Shown in pieces: positions 1-6,994 of a DNA stretch of 7,567 nt. Every line of letters starts with the position of its first letter. Within the stretch, counting starts at the first letter, position 1. The notes beneath the pieces were generated by a model, which worked only from the letters and a program-made list of their open reading frames with translations, did no database searches and had not been told where the DNA came from. The position numbers were made by a program, and so were the translations under genes. Origin of the DNA: JBDNBY01 sp039767595 (GTDB taxonomy: Bacteria > Pseudomonadota > Alphaproteobacteria > Rhodobacterales > Rhodobacteraceae); assembly GCA_039767595.1 (NCBI GenBank), contig JBDNBY010000047.1, positions 1-7,567 of the forward strand, written 5' to 3'.

Positions 1-805
1 CGCGAAACCCAACGAGGCCGAACGACACCTGCTCGTTCAATCCACGTTGCGAGAGTGTGGCGTAGAGCTGGTTCACCGCCGCGCGCGTTGCATCGATATA
101 GGGGCCCATTGAGGTGGTGGTATCCACAACAAACACAATACCCGTCTTAAACGGTTTTGGGGCCGCTGGAGTGGGGGCACTCGGCGCCTGTGACGGCGCG
201 GCGTTCGAACTGGCCACGGCCACTTCGAGCAAATTCACGAATGTGCCATTTTCGAAAATCTCTTCTTCGGCTGATAAGATCGGCAAAACATATGGGTTTT
301 CGACCAAATCAACGGTATTGCGGGGGCCAAGCGCGGCAATGCCGTCGACTTGTCCACCCGTCTTTTCCGCATCAAGGGCCTCTGCGCGCAAGGCAGCCGC
401 GTCGATTGCGGGGTCTTCGCTGACCACAATGTCGATCATGGTATCGTAATCATCAAACAGTAAAGGGCGCGCAATATTCGCCGTTGATTCAAACACACCA
501 ACAATATTTTGTCGCCATTCAATCGTGTTTTCCTGATCTATCCAATAGAGGCGCTTGCCTGATTTCGTCGGGCCAACTTCCAGCCTGCCGTTTTGACGAT
601 CAAAGACATAGAGCTGTGTCAAAGGGAGCAATTGCCGCACGCTGCCGCCGCCATTTTGCTCGGCGCTGGCCTGTGTGGGCGCACGCAAAAGAACGCGTTG
701 ATAAAGGCTTGATTTACCATCCATCAAGAGCGGCTCTTTGGCGAGAGCCATCTGTGCCAGAAGAAGCGTGCAACATATGGTTAGAATTCTATGGATCGGG
801 CGCAT
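1..805 (-). CDS. Exported VWA-domain protein, N-terminal part (3' end outside window)
   Basis: The open frame begins at an ATG one base after the kinase stop and stays open for 268 codons to the window edge. Residues 1-22 are a signal peptide ending QMALA; there is no lipobox Cys. Residues about 60-120 look like a small SH3-like beta module (LYVFDRQNGRLEVG, then RLYWIDQENTIEWRQ). An acidic region of unknown fold follows, then an Ala/Pro linker (about 198-218). A von Willebrand A domain begins at about 219: GIVFVVDTTTSMGPY carries the metal-binding MIDAS signature as Asp228-x-Thr230-x-Ser232, with Thr in place of the more usual Ser. The remaining MIDAS residues lie beyond the window. VWA domains bind protein partners through a divalent metal. 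The signal peptide puts it in the periplasm, where it could contact the periplasmic domain of the adjacent kinase. In PpkA such a domain is part of the kinase itself, so this looks like its detached counterpart (inference). Confidence 0.9.
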   Translation of the reverse strand, partial: MRPIHRILTICCTLLLAQMALAKEPLLMDGKSSLYQRVLLRAPTQASAEQNGGGSVRQLLPLTQLYVFDRQNGRLEVGPTKSGKRLYWIDQENTIEWRQNIVGVFESTANIARPLLFDDYDTMIDIVVSEDPAIDAAALRAEALDAEKTGGQVDGIAALGPRNTVDLVENPYVLPILSAEEEIFENGTFVNLLEVAVASSNAAPSQAPSAPTPAAPKPFKTGIVFVVDTTTSMGPYIDATRAAVNQLYATLSQRGLNEQVSFGLVGFR

Positions 806-806
806 A

Positions 807-2207
807 TCACTCTGCCTCCTTTAATCGAGCGAGATCAGAGGCCACATCCGCCCCCTGTTGCTGCGCGGCCTCATAGGCGCGGATCGCCGCGCTGATATTC
901 GGTTCAGGGAACGGCGACGTGGCCGACGAGTGGAACTTCGGATCATACATATGGGCCAACATGATGTTTAGCGTTTGCTTAGCCTTTGCATCCAATTCAG
1001 ATGACCGCGACAAGGTGATGAGCTGGCCCAGCGCGTCATTGAGGTTTTGCGCGTCGCCCGACGCAATCAAGGCCCGCAGCTGCGTAATTTCAGCGGCCTC
1101 TTGCGGCCCCTCAGGCAACTGAGCAACAGGCGTAGGCTCAGCTTCAGACACTACGGGTTCTGGCGCTTCAGTTTCGGGCATTTCGGGTTCAGTCGTTTGG
1201 TTCGGTGCCGCGGACGGCGCCGCCACATCGGGCGCCACTGTGTCTTGGGGCATCAAAAACATAAATCCCGCCACGCCCGCGGCAATCAAGACGCCGCTGG
1301 CCCCCAAAATGACTGGTAATTTCGAACCTGACTTTGCCGCCGCTGGCGCCTGAGGGGCGCCGGACGGTTTTGGCCCATTTGCCGCCTCGCCCTCAAGTGC
1401 CGCTTTGAACAGGCTCTCTGCCTCTTCGGGGCGCTCATGCGGGTCGGCCTTGAGCAATTGATGGAGGACATTGGCCACCACGGGATCAACATGAGAGGGC
1501 AGTTCAATATCACTACGCCGATATTCGATGACACCGGCGCCTTGATCTTGGCCCGGCACATCGACCCCCATCGTGCGCATTAACACCAATGCCAAAGCAT
1601 AAAGATCAGATTTGCGTGATATCTTACCACCAAACAAACCCAGCTGCTCTGGCGCGGAATAATTGAATTTACCAACGAAAGAGTCGCCAATGATCGATTG
1701 GTCTTGCCCAATCGTATTGGATGCCACGCCAAAATCAATCAGCTTGGATTTCTCTATGGCATCATCAACGACCATGATGTTATCGGGCGCAATATCGCGG
1801 TGCACAATCCCTTGGTCATGCACCGCCCGAAGCGCACCAGTTAGACGCAGACCTAGCTTCAGCACATCCTCTGGCTGAAGCCGCGCCCCATTGGCCAAGA
1901 AATAAGAGAGCGGCTTGCCCGTCAGATATTCCATAACGATATAAAGACGCCCGTTTTGCCCCATCAAGACTGTCTCGAGCCGCACCACCCCGGGATGAGA
2001 GATCCCGCGCAGCAATTGAGCCTCTCGCAAAAAGAGCTGTTTGCCCTTTTCACCATACGACGGATTGCTCAGCACTTTGATCGCCACATCATGACCCAGC
2101 GGAATATTCACCGCGCGAAAGGTTTGTCCCATCCCGCCTTCGCCCAGCTCTGAGTGAAGTCTATAGGTGTCTTGGATCACATATCCCGGTTCTAACGTGT
2201 TGGTCAT
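807..2207 (-). CDS. Transmembrane Ser/Thr protein kinase, PpkA-like, with periplasmic C-terminal domain
   Basis: A complete 466-residue kinase. The cytoplasmic kinase domain (about 16-270) shows the P-loop GEGGMGQTF (22-30), VAIK Lys44, helix-C Glu62, catalytic loop HRDIAPDN (136-143; Asp138, Asn143), DFG (158-160), APE (185-187) and KSDLYALAL (199-207). All residues for phosphotransfer are present, except that the Lys of HRDxKPxN is Ala140. After an Ala/Pro linker come one membrane helix (about 298-318), a Pro/Glu-rich periplasmic stretch (320-370) and a helical domain (about 370-466) whose end (LAHMYDP, then AIRAYEAAQQQGADVASDLARL) resembles Sel1/TPR repeats. This layout suits a kinase that reads a periplasmic signal, as PpkA does downstream of TagQRST. 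P. aeruginosa PpkA also carries a VWA domain on the same chain; here that domain is in the next gene. AAAAGG at 2217-2222 supports this start. Confidence 0.92.
   Translation of the reverse strand: MTNTLEPGYVIQDTYRLHSELGEGGMGQTFRAVNIPLGHDVAIKVLSNPSYGEKGKQLFLREAQLLRGISHPGVVRLETVLMGQNGRLYIVMEYLTGKPLSYFLANGARLQPEDVLKLGLRLTGALRAVHDQGIVHRDIAPDNIMVVDDAIEKSKLIDFGVASNTIGQDQSIIGDSFVGKFNYSAPEQLGLFGGKISRKSDLYALALVLMRTMGVDVPGQDQGAGVIEYRRSDIELPSHVDPVVANVLHQLLKADPHERPEEAESLFKAALEGEAANGPKPSGAPQAPAAAKSGSKLPVILGASGVLIAAGVAGFMFLMPQDTVAPDVAAPSAAPNQTTEPEMPETEAPEPVVSEAEPTPVAQLPEGPQEAAEITQLRALIASGDAQNLNDALGQLITLSRSSELDAKAKQTLNIMLAHMYDPKFHSSATSPFPEPNISAAIRAYEAAQQQGADVASDLARLKEAE
815..820 (-). promoter_or_regulatory. 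Strong Shine-Dalgarno site of the VWA gene
   Basis: The minus strand reads AGGAGG, nine bases before the ATG at 805, and lies inside the last codons of the kinase gene. It fixes the start of the VWA protein, which a signal peptide immediately following the ATG also supports. It is the best match to the consensus among the sites in this operon, so the VWA protein may be made efficiently in its own right rather than only by coupling. Confidence 0.85.
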
Positions 2208-2216
2208 GATGATGGG

Positions 2217-2222
2217 CCTTTT
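2217..2222 (-). promoter_or_regulatory. Shine-Dalgarno site of the PpkA-like kinase gene
   Basis: The minus strand reads AAAAGG, nine bases before the ATG at 2207, within the only intergenic gap in the operon (19 bases, 2208-2226). The gap is too short for a promoter or a hairpin terminator and holds nothing else visible. Confidence 0.7.
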
Positions 2223-2226
2223 AAGG

Positions 2227-3894
2227 TTACGGCGCTAAGGAGAGCGCAATTTTCTGATAATCTTTGAGCAAGAGCGCCTTATCGACAAAGCCCTTTGCAA
2301 TGCGTCCATCGATATGACCCGAGATCGTGTTAAAACACGTCTTGCGACGATCCGTAGCCTCTGCAGACGCATCGCGCACGGCATCGAGCTGATCGCGCAA
2401 TAATTCATCTGAATAGTCAGATGAGAGCACTTCGATCAAATTCGCATAGTCCCCCAACTCTTTTTCAATGGCGGCCTTGAGCCCCTCCAATTTGGCATTG
2501 GCGTCCTCCAAGGCGGCGTCCACCTCTTTGAGCATCTCAAAATCGCCCGAGGCTTCGACTTCGGCGCGGATCTCTATGATGTTTTGGCGCAGTGCGTTGA
2601 CCCCAAGGGCATTCAAATGGCGTTGCAAGACTTGATCACACATAAGACTGCCTGAAACGAACAATTGACGAAGCGTGCGGTTGCGTTGGACATTTTGATC
2701 GGCCTGCGCCGCCAAAAGCGTGTTTTTAATGACTTCAATCTGCATCCGCGCGCCTTGATCTGGGGCCGCCTCGCTCATGCGGGTCAACAGTTCAAGCACC
2801 TCTTCGGTCGAACGTGCCGAAGCTGCCTTTGGATCAGCGCGGGCCAAATCCTTTAGATCAGAAAGGATTTGTTCCATTTGCTCGCGCGTGGCCAAAGCAA
2901 TAGAGGATAACACGATCCGCGTGCTCATATACTCTTCGCGCACAGGGGCGATGGAATACACGTCAATGGGTGCAATCTCGTAGCGCGAGGCCGATGAAAT
3001 CTGTTCAATCGACGTGCGCGCGTCTCCGCCGCGTTTGATCAGGCCACCTGGCTGCCCTTGCAGACGACCCAATCGCACAATGGCAAATTGTGAGGCCACT
3101 AATTCAGAGGCATTGCCCAACATATCATGCAGCCCCAGCGGATTGGGCCGCAATGTCCCAATCGATTGCACGCGGCCATTGGCGCTATCTGATCCACCAT
3201 GGGCAATGTAATCATTGAGGGAACTGCCAGGCTCAAGCGGCGGGTTCGGCGCCCGAAAATCGGCCTCGTCCACAGCCGTGCCACCGCGGGCCGCGAATTC
3301 CCACTCTTCTTCGGTGGGCAAACGCACAAAGGGCTGCGCCGGTGTCACAAACGGCAAATCAGTAGGCATATTTTGCAACAGCCATAGGCTATAGGCCTCG
3401 GTGAATGCGTCATATTCCAGTTTAGACCGCTCCACAGCTGGTACAAAACCGCGCCGCCGCGGGGCCCGCTCGGGGCAGGCGCCTTCCCCTTGGGCGGCAA
3501 CATCCATCATAGTTGTGTACTGCGCCTCGGCCAATTCGTATTTTGCCATGTAAAATAAAGGGTGATCTTTTTTCGGTCCAGTGATCTGCCGAAACGGGCC
3601 AGACACATATGATCGGCGCAGACCATTGAGAAACGGCTGTTCATCGCCCTCTTGCCCAAGGATCACCGTCACATCGCCGACAGTGCCGCCAGCATTGGGC
3701 GTGTACACCGGACGAAACACCATCGCCCCACCACAGGGCATGGGCAAAGTTAAATCATCTGCGATCGGCTGGGGATTGTAATATTTTTCATCCCAAGTGA
3801 TCTCTTGGCTTACGGCACTAGATGCACTCATAAGGCCGCCAAGGATCCCCCAAACCATCCCGCCACACAGTGCCGCCATCCACGATTTAACCAT
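2227..3894 (-). CDS. tagR: Periplasmic FGE/SUMF1-like protein with long helical C-terminal extension, TagR-like
   Basis: A 555-residue exported protein. The signal peptide covers about residues 1-29 (ending SSAVS). The formylglycine-generating-enzyme fold covers about 113-328: MAKYELAEAQYTTMM (116-130), RLPTEEEWEFAARGG (191-205), NPLGLHDMLGNASELV (251-266) and KRGGDARTS (287-295) followed by SASRYE (301-306). These are the family's landmark segments. The catalytic Cys pair that true FGE enzymes carry just after RGG is missing; the mature chain's cysteines are 54, 140, 419 and 520. It is therefore probably a non-enzymatic binding fold, as proposed for TagR, which promotes PpkA activation in P. 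aeruginosa. Residues about 330-555 are charged and helical, possibly coiled coil (for instance 440-485), and I do not recognise them. The gene overlaps the TagS-like permease gene by 8 bases and lies 19 bases before the PpkA-like kinase. A GAGG sits 9 bases before the start. The fold is sure, the TagR name likely. Confidence 0.85.
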   Translation of the reverse strand: MVKSWMAALCGGMVWGILGGLMSASSAVSQEITWDEKYYNPQPIADDLTLPMPCGGAMVFRPVYTPNAGGTVGDVTVILGQEGDEQPFLNGLRRSYVSGPFRQITGPKKDHPLFYMAKYELAEAQYTTMMDVAAQGEGACPERAPRRRGFVPAVERSKLEYDAFTEAYSLWLLQNMPTDLPFVTPAQPFVRLPTEEEWEFAARGGTAVDEADFRAPNPPLEPGSSLNDYIAHGGSDSANGRVQSIGTLRPNPLGLHDMLGNASELVASQFAIVRLGRLQGQPGGLIKRGGDARTSIEQISSASRYEIAPIDVYSIAPVREEYMSTRIVLSSIALATREQMEQILSDLKDLARADPKAASARSTEEVLELLTRMSEAAPDQGARMQIEVIKNTLLAAQADQNVQRNRTLRQLFVSGSLMCDQVLQRHLNALGVNALRQNIIEIRAEVEASGDFEMLKEVDAALEDANAKLEGLKAAIEKELGDYANLIEVLSSDYSDELLRDQLDAVRDASAEATDRRKTCFNTISGHIDGRIAKGFVDKALLLKDYQKIALSLAP

Positions 3895-5065
3895 TGGTCA
3901 ACACCTCTCCCAATTCAACGTCTATGATCGTTTTCACCGCCCATAAGGATGACAGCCCAACAACACCAATCAGCGCAACTGCAAAGGTGATAATATCTCC
4001 AAAAGTTAAAATTGCGATCTGTGTTTGAACCGCCGCGCCAAAGACAACATTCACAAAGATATTCACCAGCAGTGTCAGCACAATCGCAATGACAAACCCG
4101 CCAAAGGTCATCATAAGATTTTGCAGCACAGGGATCACAGCGATCCGCGCCGTATGGTGGCGCATCAACTTAAGCAAACTATAATCGCTGCGCCGCCGCT
4201 GCGTCCACGCGCGCAAATTCGCGGCCATAGCCACGCCATATCCCAACAATCCCATGACCGCCAACAGCCCGTATATGAGGTCAACCCCCCGCTGCAGGCG
4301 CAACATCAACGGCACATTGCCATTGACGGGCTTAGCCCGAAGACCCTGTGCCTTGAGCGTATCGACTAAACTCTCGACTTGGCTCAGATCCTTGGCATAG
4401 ATCCGCATTGACGCAAACTGCGCCGGAAGTGTGAAGCGCGCGTACCAATCGTCTGGAGTGATCGTGTCATCATCGCGAAATGCCTCAACTTTGATCATAT
4501 CATCAATATGCATCAACACCGCAGGCGTGGGATAGAGTTCATGACGCACGACCCCCAAGATTGACGCATCAAAGATGGCCTCCTCTTGGCGCGTTTGGAT
4601 GCGCCGTTCGAACACAAGTTTGACCCCCCCCTCGGTGGCCGCCAACTCATCCGCGAGGGATTGCGTAATATACACCGTCCCAACGCGCAGCTCTGCCCCC
4701 TCAAGCAATGGATCTCCCACGATAGACGGGACGATCTCTGCAGGGGCGCGGCGGCGGCCGTTTTCGTGTTCGATCATATTGGCCTGGGCGTTGATCGGCC
4801 GTGTCGTGGGCATAACAAATCCCATTTCCTCAATCTGTTGATAGGCGCGTAAATCCTCGAACGTGATTTGATGGGCGCCTTGCAAATACACCTCGCGGTT
4901 CACTGGGGCCGTCACGAGGGCCTCGATCGTTTGATCCAACGCCCCATGTTTCAACGACAGTGCCACCATCAACGGCACCAATACCCCGCACAATGCAAAG
5001 GCATAGCACAGGGCCGAGATCGGCTCGAATTTCAGCTCTTTGAAGGCAAGACTAAAGGGCGACAT
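3887..5065 (-). CDS. tagS: ABC transporter permease, LolC/MacB/FtsX-like, TagS-like
   Basis: A 392-residue inner-membrane protein with the four-helix plan of LolC/E and MacB: helix 1 at about 18-38, a large periplasmic domain at about 40-258, then helices at about 261-283, 309-340 and 354-376. The cytoplasmic loop between helices 2 and 3 (AWTQRRRSDYSLLKLMRH) matches the basic coupling segment that contacts the ATPase in this superfamily. Such proteins use ATP to work on substrates or partner proteins in the periplasm rather than moving solutes across the membrane. In P. aeruginosa TagS works with TagT upstream of the kinase PpkA. The assignment as TagS rests on the neighbours: the ATPase gene overlaps by 14 bases and the FGE-like TagR candidate by 8. 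There is no clear Shine-Dalgarno site, and an in-frame TAA lies a few codons upstream, so this ATG is the first possible one and probably depends on coupling to the ATPase gene. Confidence 0.85.
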   Translation of the reverse strand: MSPFSLAFKELKFEPISALCYAFALCGVLVPLMVALSLKHGALDQTIEALVTAPVNREVYLQGAHQITFEDLRAYQQIEEMGFVMPTTRPINAQANMIEHENGRRRAPAEIVPSIVGDPLLEGAELRVGTVYITQSLADELAATEGGVKLVFERRIQTRQEEAIFDASILGVVRHELYPTPAVLMHIDDMIKVEAFRDDDTITPDDWYARFTLPAQFASMRIYAKDLSQVESLVDTLKAQGLRAKPVNGNVPLMLRLQRGVDLIYGLLAVMGLLGYGVAMAANLRAWTQRRRSDYSLLKLMRHHTARIAVIPVLQNLMMTFGGFVIAIVLTLLVNIFVNVVFGAAVQTQIAILTFGDIITFAVALIGVVGLSSLWAVKTIIDVELGEVLTNG

Positions 5066-5783
5066 GGCTTAAATCATGTTGTGAAAATGTGGAATACAAG
5101 CGGCCCTCAATATCAAAGGCACGGTAATAGATCTGCTTAGTGGCGGGCACGTCCATTTTCCCCAAGTCATGCGAAGCAATCACAAAGCTCGCCTGTGTCA
5201 TCGTCCGCAGCGATAGGATCGCATCAATCACGCGCCGCGACGTTTGTGGATCGAGGGCCGAAAAAGGTTCGTCCATCAAAACGAGTTTGGGCTTTTTGAT
5301 AAACGCACGGGCAATCGCCGCGCGCTGACGCTGTCCCACAGACACTTCGGAGGGGAGCCGGTCCAGCAAATCTTGGATCTCAAGAGTTTGCGCCAACCTC
5401 GCCAACCATGCCTCGTCCAATGCGTGCTGCGCCCCAAGGCCCAGCACGATATTTTCACGCAAGCTGAGAAATTTGATCAATTGATGCACCTGCGGCACAA
5501 AGGCAATCTCGGCTTGCCCCTCGGCTCCGCCCTCGCCCAGCATATCGCGCCCTTCAAACACATAGGTCTGATCAGCAAGCGCCGTCGGCGCAATCGCCCC
5601 AAGCAACAAGGCGATCAGCGTGCTTTTCCCCGTGCCCGACCGGCTATCCAGCAGGACCAAGCTGCGCGGCTCAAGCGTGAGGTGATCAAGGACAATGCTC
5701 AATTCATCCGAGAGATCCACGCCCAGATTGCGCACTTCAAAATGCGCAACCTTTTGATTTAAGACGCGGGCCATCACTGACAT
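5052..5783 (-). CDS. tagT: ABC transporter ATP-binding protein, LolD/MacB family, TagT-like
   Basis: A 243-residue single-domain ABC ATPase of the usual size for LolD/MacB-type subunits. Visible motifs are Walker A SRSGTGKST (47-55), Q-loop Gln98 (FVPQ), signature VSVGQRQR (147-154), Walker B LVLMDEP (167-173, Asp171 and Glu172), D-loop SALD (175-178) and switch His205 (IASHD). Two deviations stand out: the first Walker A Gly is Ser, and the third signature position (LSGGQ) is Val. Lys53, Ser54, Glu172 and His205 are all kept, so ATP hydrolysis is likely. The permease gene follows with a 14-base overlap, so the two should form one complex at the inner membrane. Because a TagR-like protein and a PpkA-like kinase come next, I call it TagT, the ATPase of the T6SS threonine phosphorylation pathway. 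Sequence alone would not exclude another LolD-like transporter. The start forms TAATG with the protease stop, with AAGG at 5791-5794 seven bases upstream. Confidence 0.88.
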   Translation of the reverse strand: MSVMARVLNQKVAHFEVRNLGVDLSDELSIVLDHLTLEPRSLVLLDSRSGTGKSTLIALLLGAIAPTALADQTYVFEGRDMLGEGGAEGQAEIAFVPQVHQLIKFLSLRENIVLGLGAQHALDEAWLARLAQTLEIQDLLDRLPSEVSVGQRQRAAIARAFIKKPKLVLMDEPFSALDPQTSRRVIDAILSLRTMTQASFVIASHDLGKMDVPATKQIYYRAFDIEGRLYSTFSQHDLSHVAL

Positions 5784-6994
5784 TACGTTGCCTTTTTGAG
5801 CCGTAATTGAACAGATTGGCCCAATTGGATTTGAGAGTTCAGGCCGATGTGCTGATCTTGATGTGGCGGGACTTCGCGCCCATCCACATAGCTTTTGTTG
5901 CTCGAGCCATTATCTGTGAACACCAACTTGCCATCGCTATGGCGCAGTTTGGCATGCACGCGGCTGATGTCATTGGCACCAAATCGGATCGCGCAGCTCG
6001 CCTCGCGCCCCAGTTCAATGCCGCGCTTGAGATCGTCGCTTGAGACACCAAATTTTTTCGTCTGACCATTTTCCGATGCATAGATATAAATAGACGCAAA
6101 GGCATCCCCCTCTTTGGATCCCCCAGAGCGGCCCGTCATTTGCCAAACAACGACCCCGCCCAGACCAACAACAACGATGGAGGCCAAGAAAATCTGCACC
6201 AATGGCGAGGATAAAAAGCCAATGGCCCCTTCAGACCCGCAGCTTGACCGATAGGTTTTCACAGGCAAATCGGCCTCGCGCAAAAACGCCAAAACCTCGA
6301 GCGAAGAAGAGGCCCAAAAGGCGCCCGATGGAATATCGCCATCAATCGCAGCGGATTTTGATGTATTCACCCCGACAACTTGACCGCAAGTGTCAAACAA
6401 CGGCCCGCCCGAGTCGCCGCTATTGACCGGCGCCGTGTGCAAGATGATGTTCAAAGGCAGGTCACCTTCGTACCAAGTGCTCGTCATAGAGCGGCTGATA
6501 ATACCCTCCGAAAAGGTCGCATCGACTAAATCGTTGCTACTCGTTGCGGTGCTGAGCCCAATATCCGCCAATGCGGGATAGCCAAGCTTGGCCACTTCTT
6601 CGGATTTGGACAATTCGCGATTGGCCAATTCTAAAATCGAAATATCATGCCGCGTATTTTTTTTGCGAATAATTTTAATCGCGGCTAAGTCGCGGCGCTC
6701 ATCCACACGAATAACCTCGCCTTCATAGCTCAGCATACCCAGCGGCGTCTTAAATGCCACTTGAACGGTGCGCGAACGTCCGACCACATGCTCATTGGTC
6801 ATGACGATGAGAGCATCCTCTTCGTCATTCTGAACTTCGGTGACAACAAAACCTGACCCGATCCCCTTGTCTGCGATGATCCGAGCAACGCCATTTTCTA
6901 TGGTTTTCACCACAGTGCTAAAGGCATGCGCCGATGACAGCGATAAAACCGATAACATTAAGCCAAGTAGCAAACTGAAAACGTGGCGTGTCAT
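5783..6994 (-). CDS. Exported trypsin-like serine protease with transmembrane helix and C-terminal FHA domain
   Basis: A 403-residue protein with three parts. Residues 1-24 are a signal peptide ending SSAHA. Residues about 27-245 are a chymotrypsin-fold (DegP/trypsin_2-like) protease with the full triad visible: His69 in TNEHVV, Asp102 in ERRDLAAIKI and Ser195 in NSGDSGGPL. A membrane helix spans about 258-286. The C-terminal FHA domain, about 326-375, has the family's key residues: Gly329-Arg330, Ser344-Arg345-Val-His347 and DNGSSNKSYVDG, where the usual TNG is SNK. Expected topology is periplasmic protease and cytoplasmic FHA. FHA domains bind phosphothreonine, so the protein could couple kinase output to proteolysis or the reverse (inference). 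Cys203 and Cys252 could form a periplasmic disulphide. No PDZ domain is seen, unlike DegP. The start overlaps the upstream kinase stop by 4 bases and is preceded by AAAGGGG at 7002-7008. Domain calls are strong; the substrate is unknown. Confidence 0.92.
   Translation of the reverse strand: MTRHVFSLLLGLMLSVLSLSSAHAFSTVVKTIENGVARIIADKGIGSGFVVTEVQNDEEDALIVMTNEHVVGRSRTVQVAFKTPLGMLSYEGEVIRVDERRDLAAIKIIRKKNTRHDISILELANRELSKSEEVAKLGYPALADIGLSTATSSNDLVDATFSEGIISRSMTSTWYEGDLPLNIILHTAPVNSGDSGGPLFDTCGQVVGVNTSKSAAIDGDIPSGAFWASSSLEVLAFLREADLPVKTYRSSCGSEGAIGFLSSPLVQIFLASIVVVGLGGVVVWQMTGRSGGSKEGDAFASIYIYASENGQTKKFGVSSDDLKRGIELGREASCAIRFGANDISRVHAKLRHSDGKLVFTDNGSSNKSYVDGREVPPHQDQHIGLNSQIQLGQSVQLRLKKAT

Noticed and set aside
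1..805. VWA protein as part of a TerY-type tellurite/stress or defence system
   Set aside because: It has a signal peptide, so it acts outside the cytoplasm, and it sits beside TagRST-like genes; no other Ter gene is visible.
484..876. Plus-strand open frame of 130 codons
   Set aside because: It lies over the VWA and kinase genes, has no recognisable domain, and its composition is that of an antisense shadow of strongly supported minus-strand genes.
2208..2226. Possible internal promoter or terminator in the only intergenic gap
   Set aside because: At 19 bases it holds little beyond a Shine-Dalgarno site, and I see no hairpin or promoter boxes.
2227..3894. Active formylglycine-generating enzyme for sulfatase maturation
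   Set aside because: The catalytic cysteines are missing, there is no sulfatase gene beside it, and the neighbours fit TagR instead.
5244..5762. Plus-strand open frame of 172 codons opposite the ABC ATPase
   Set aside because: It is antisense to a gene with all ABC motifs, and its His/Gln/Arg-rich translation shows no domain or signal.
6657..6664. Run of eight A on the coding strand (AAA AAA AAT context) in the protease gene, a possible slippage or frameshift site
   Set aside because: The reading frame is continuous through it, with protease motifs before (Asp102) and after (Ser195) in the same frame, so no frameshift is needed; chance occurrence in a Lys-Lys-Asn stretch is enough.
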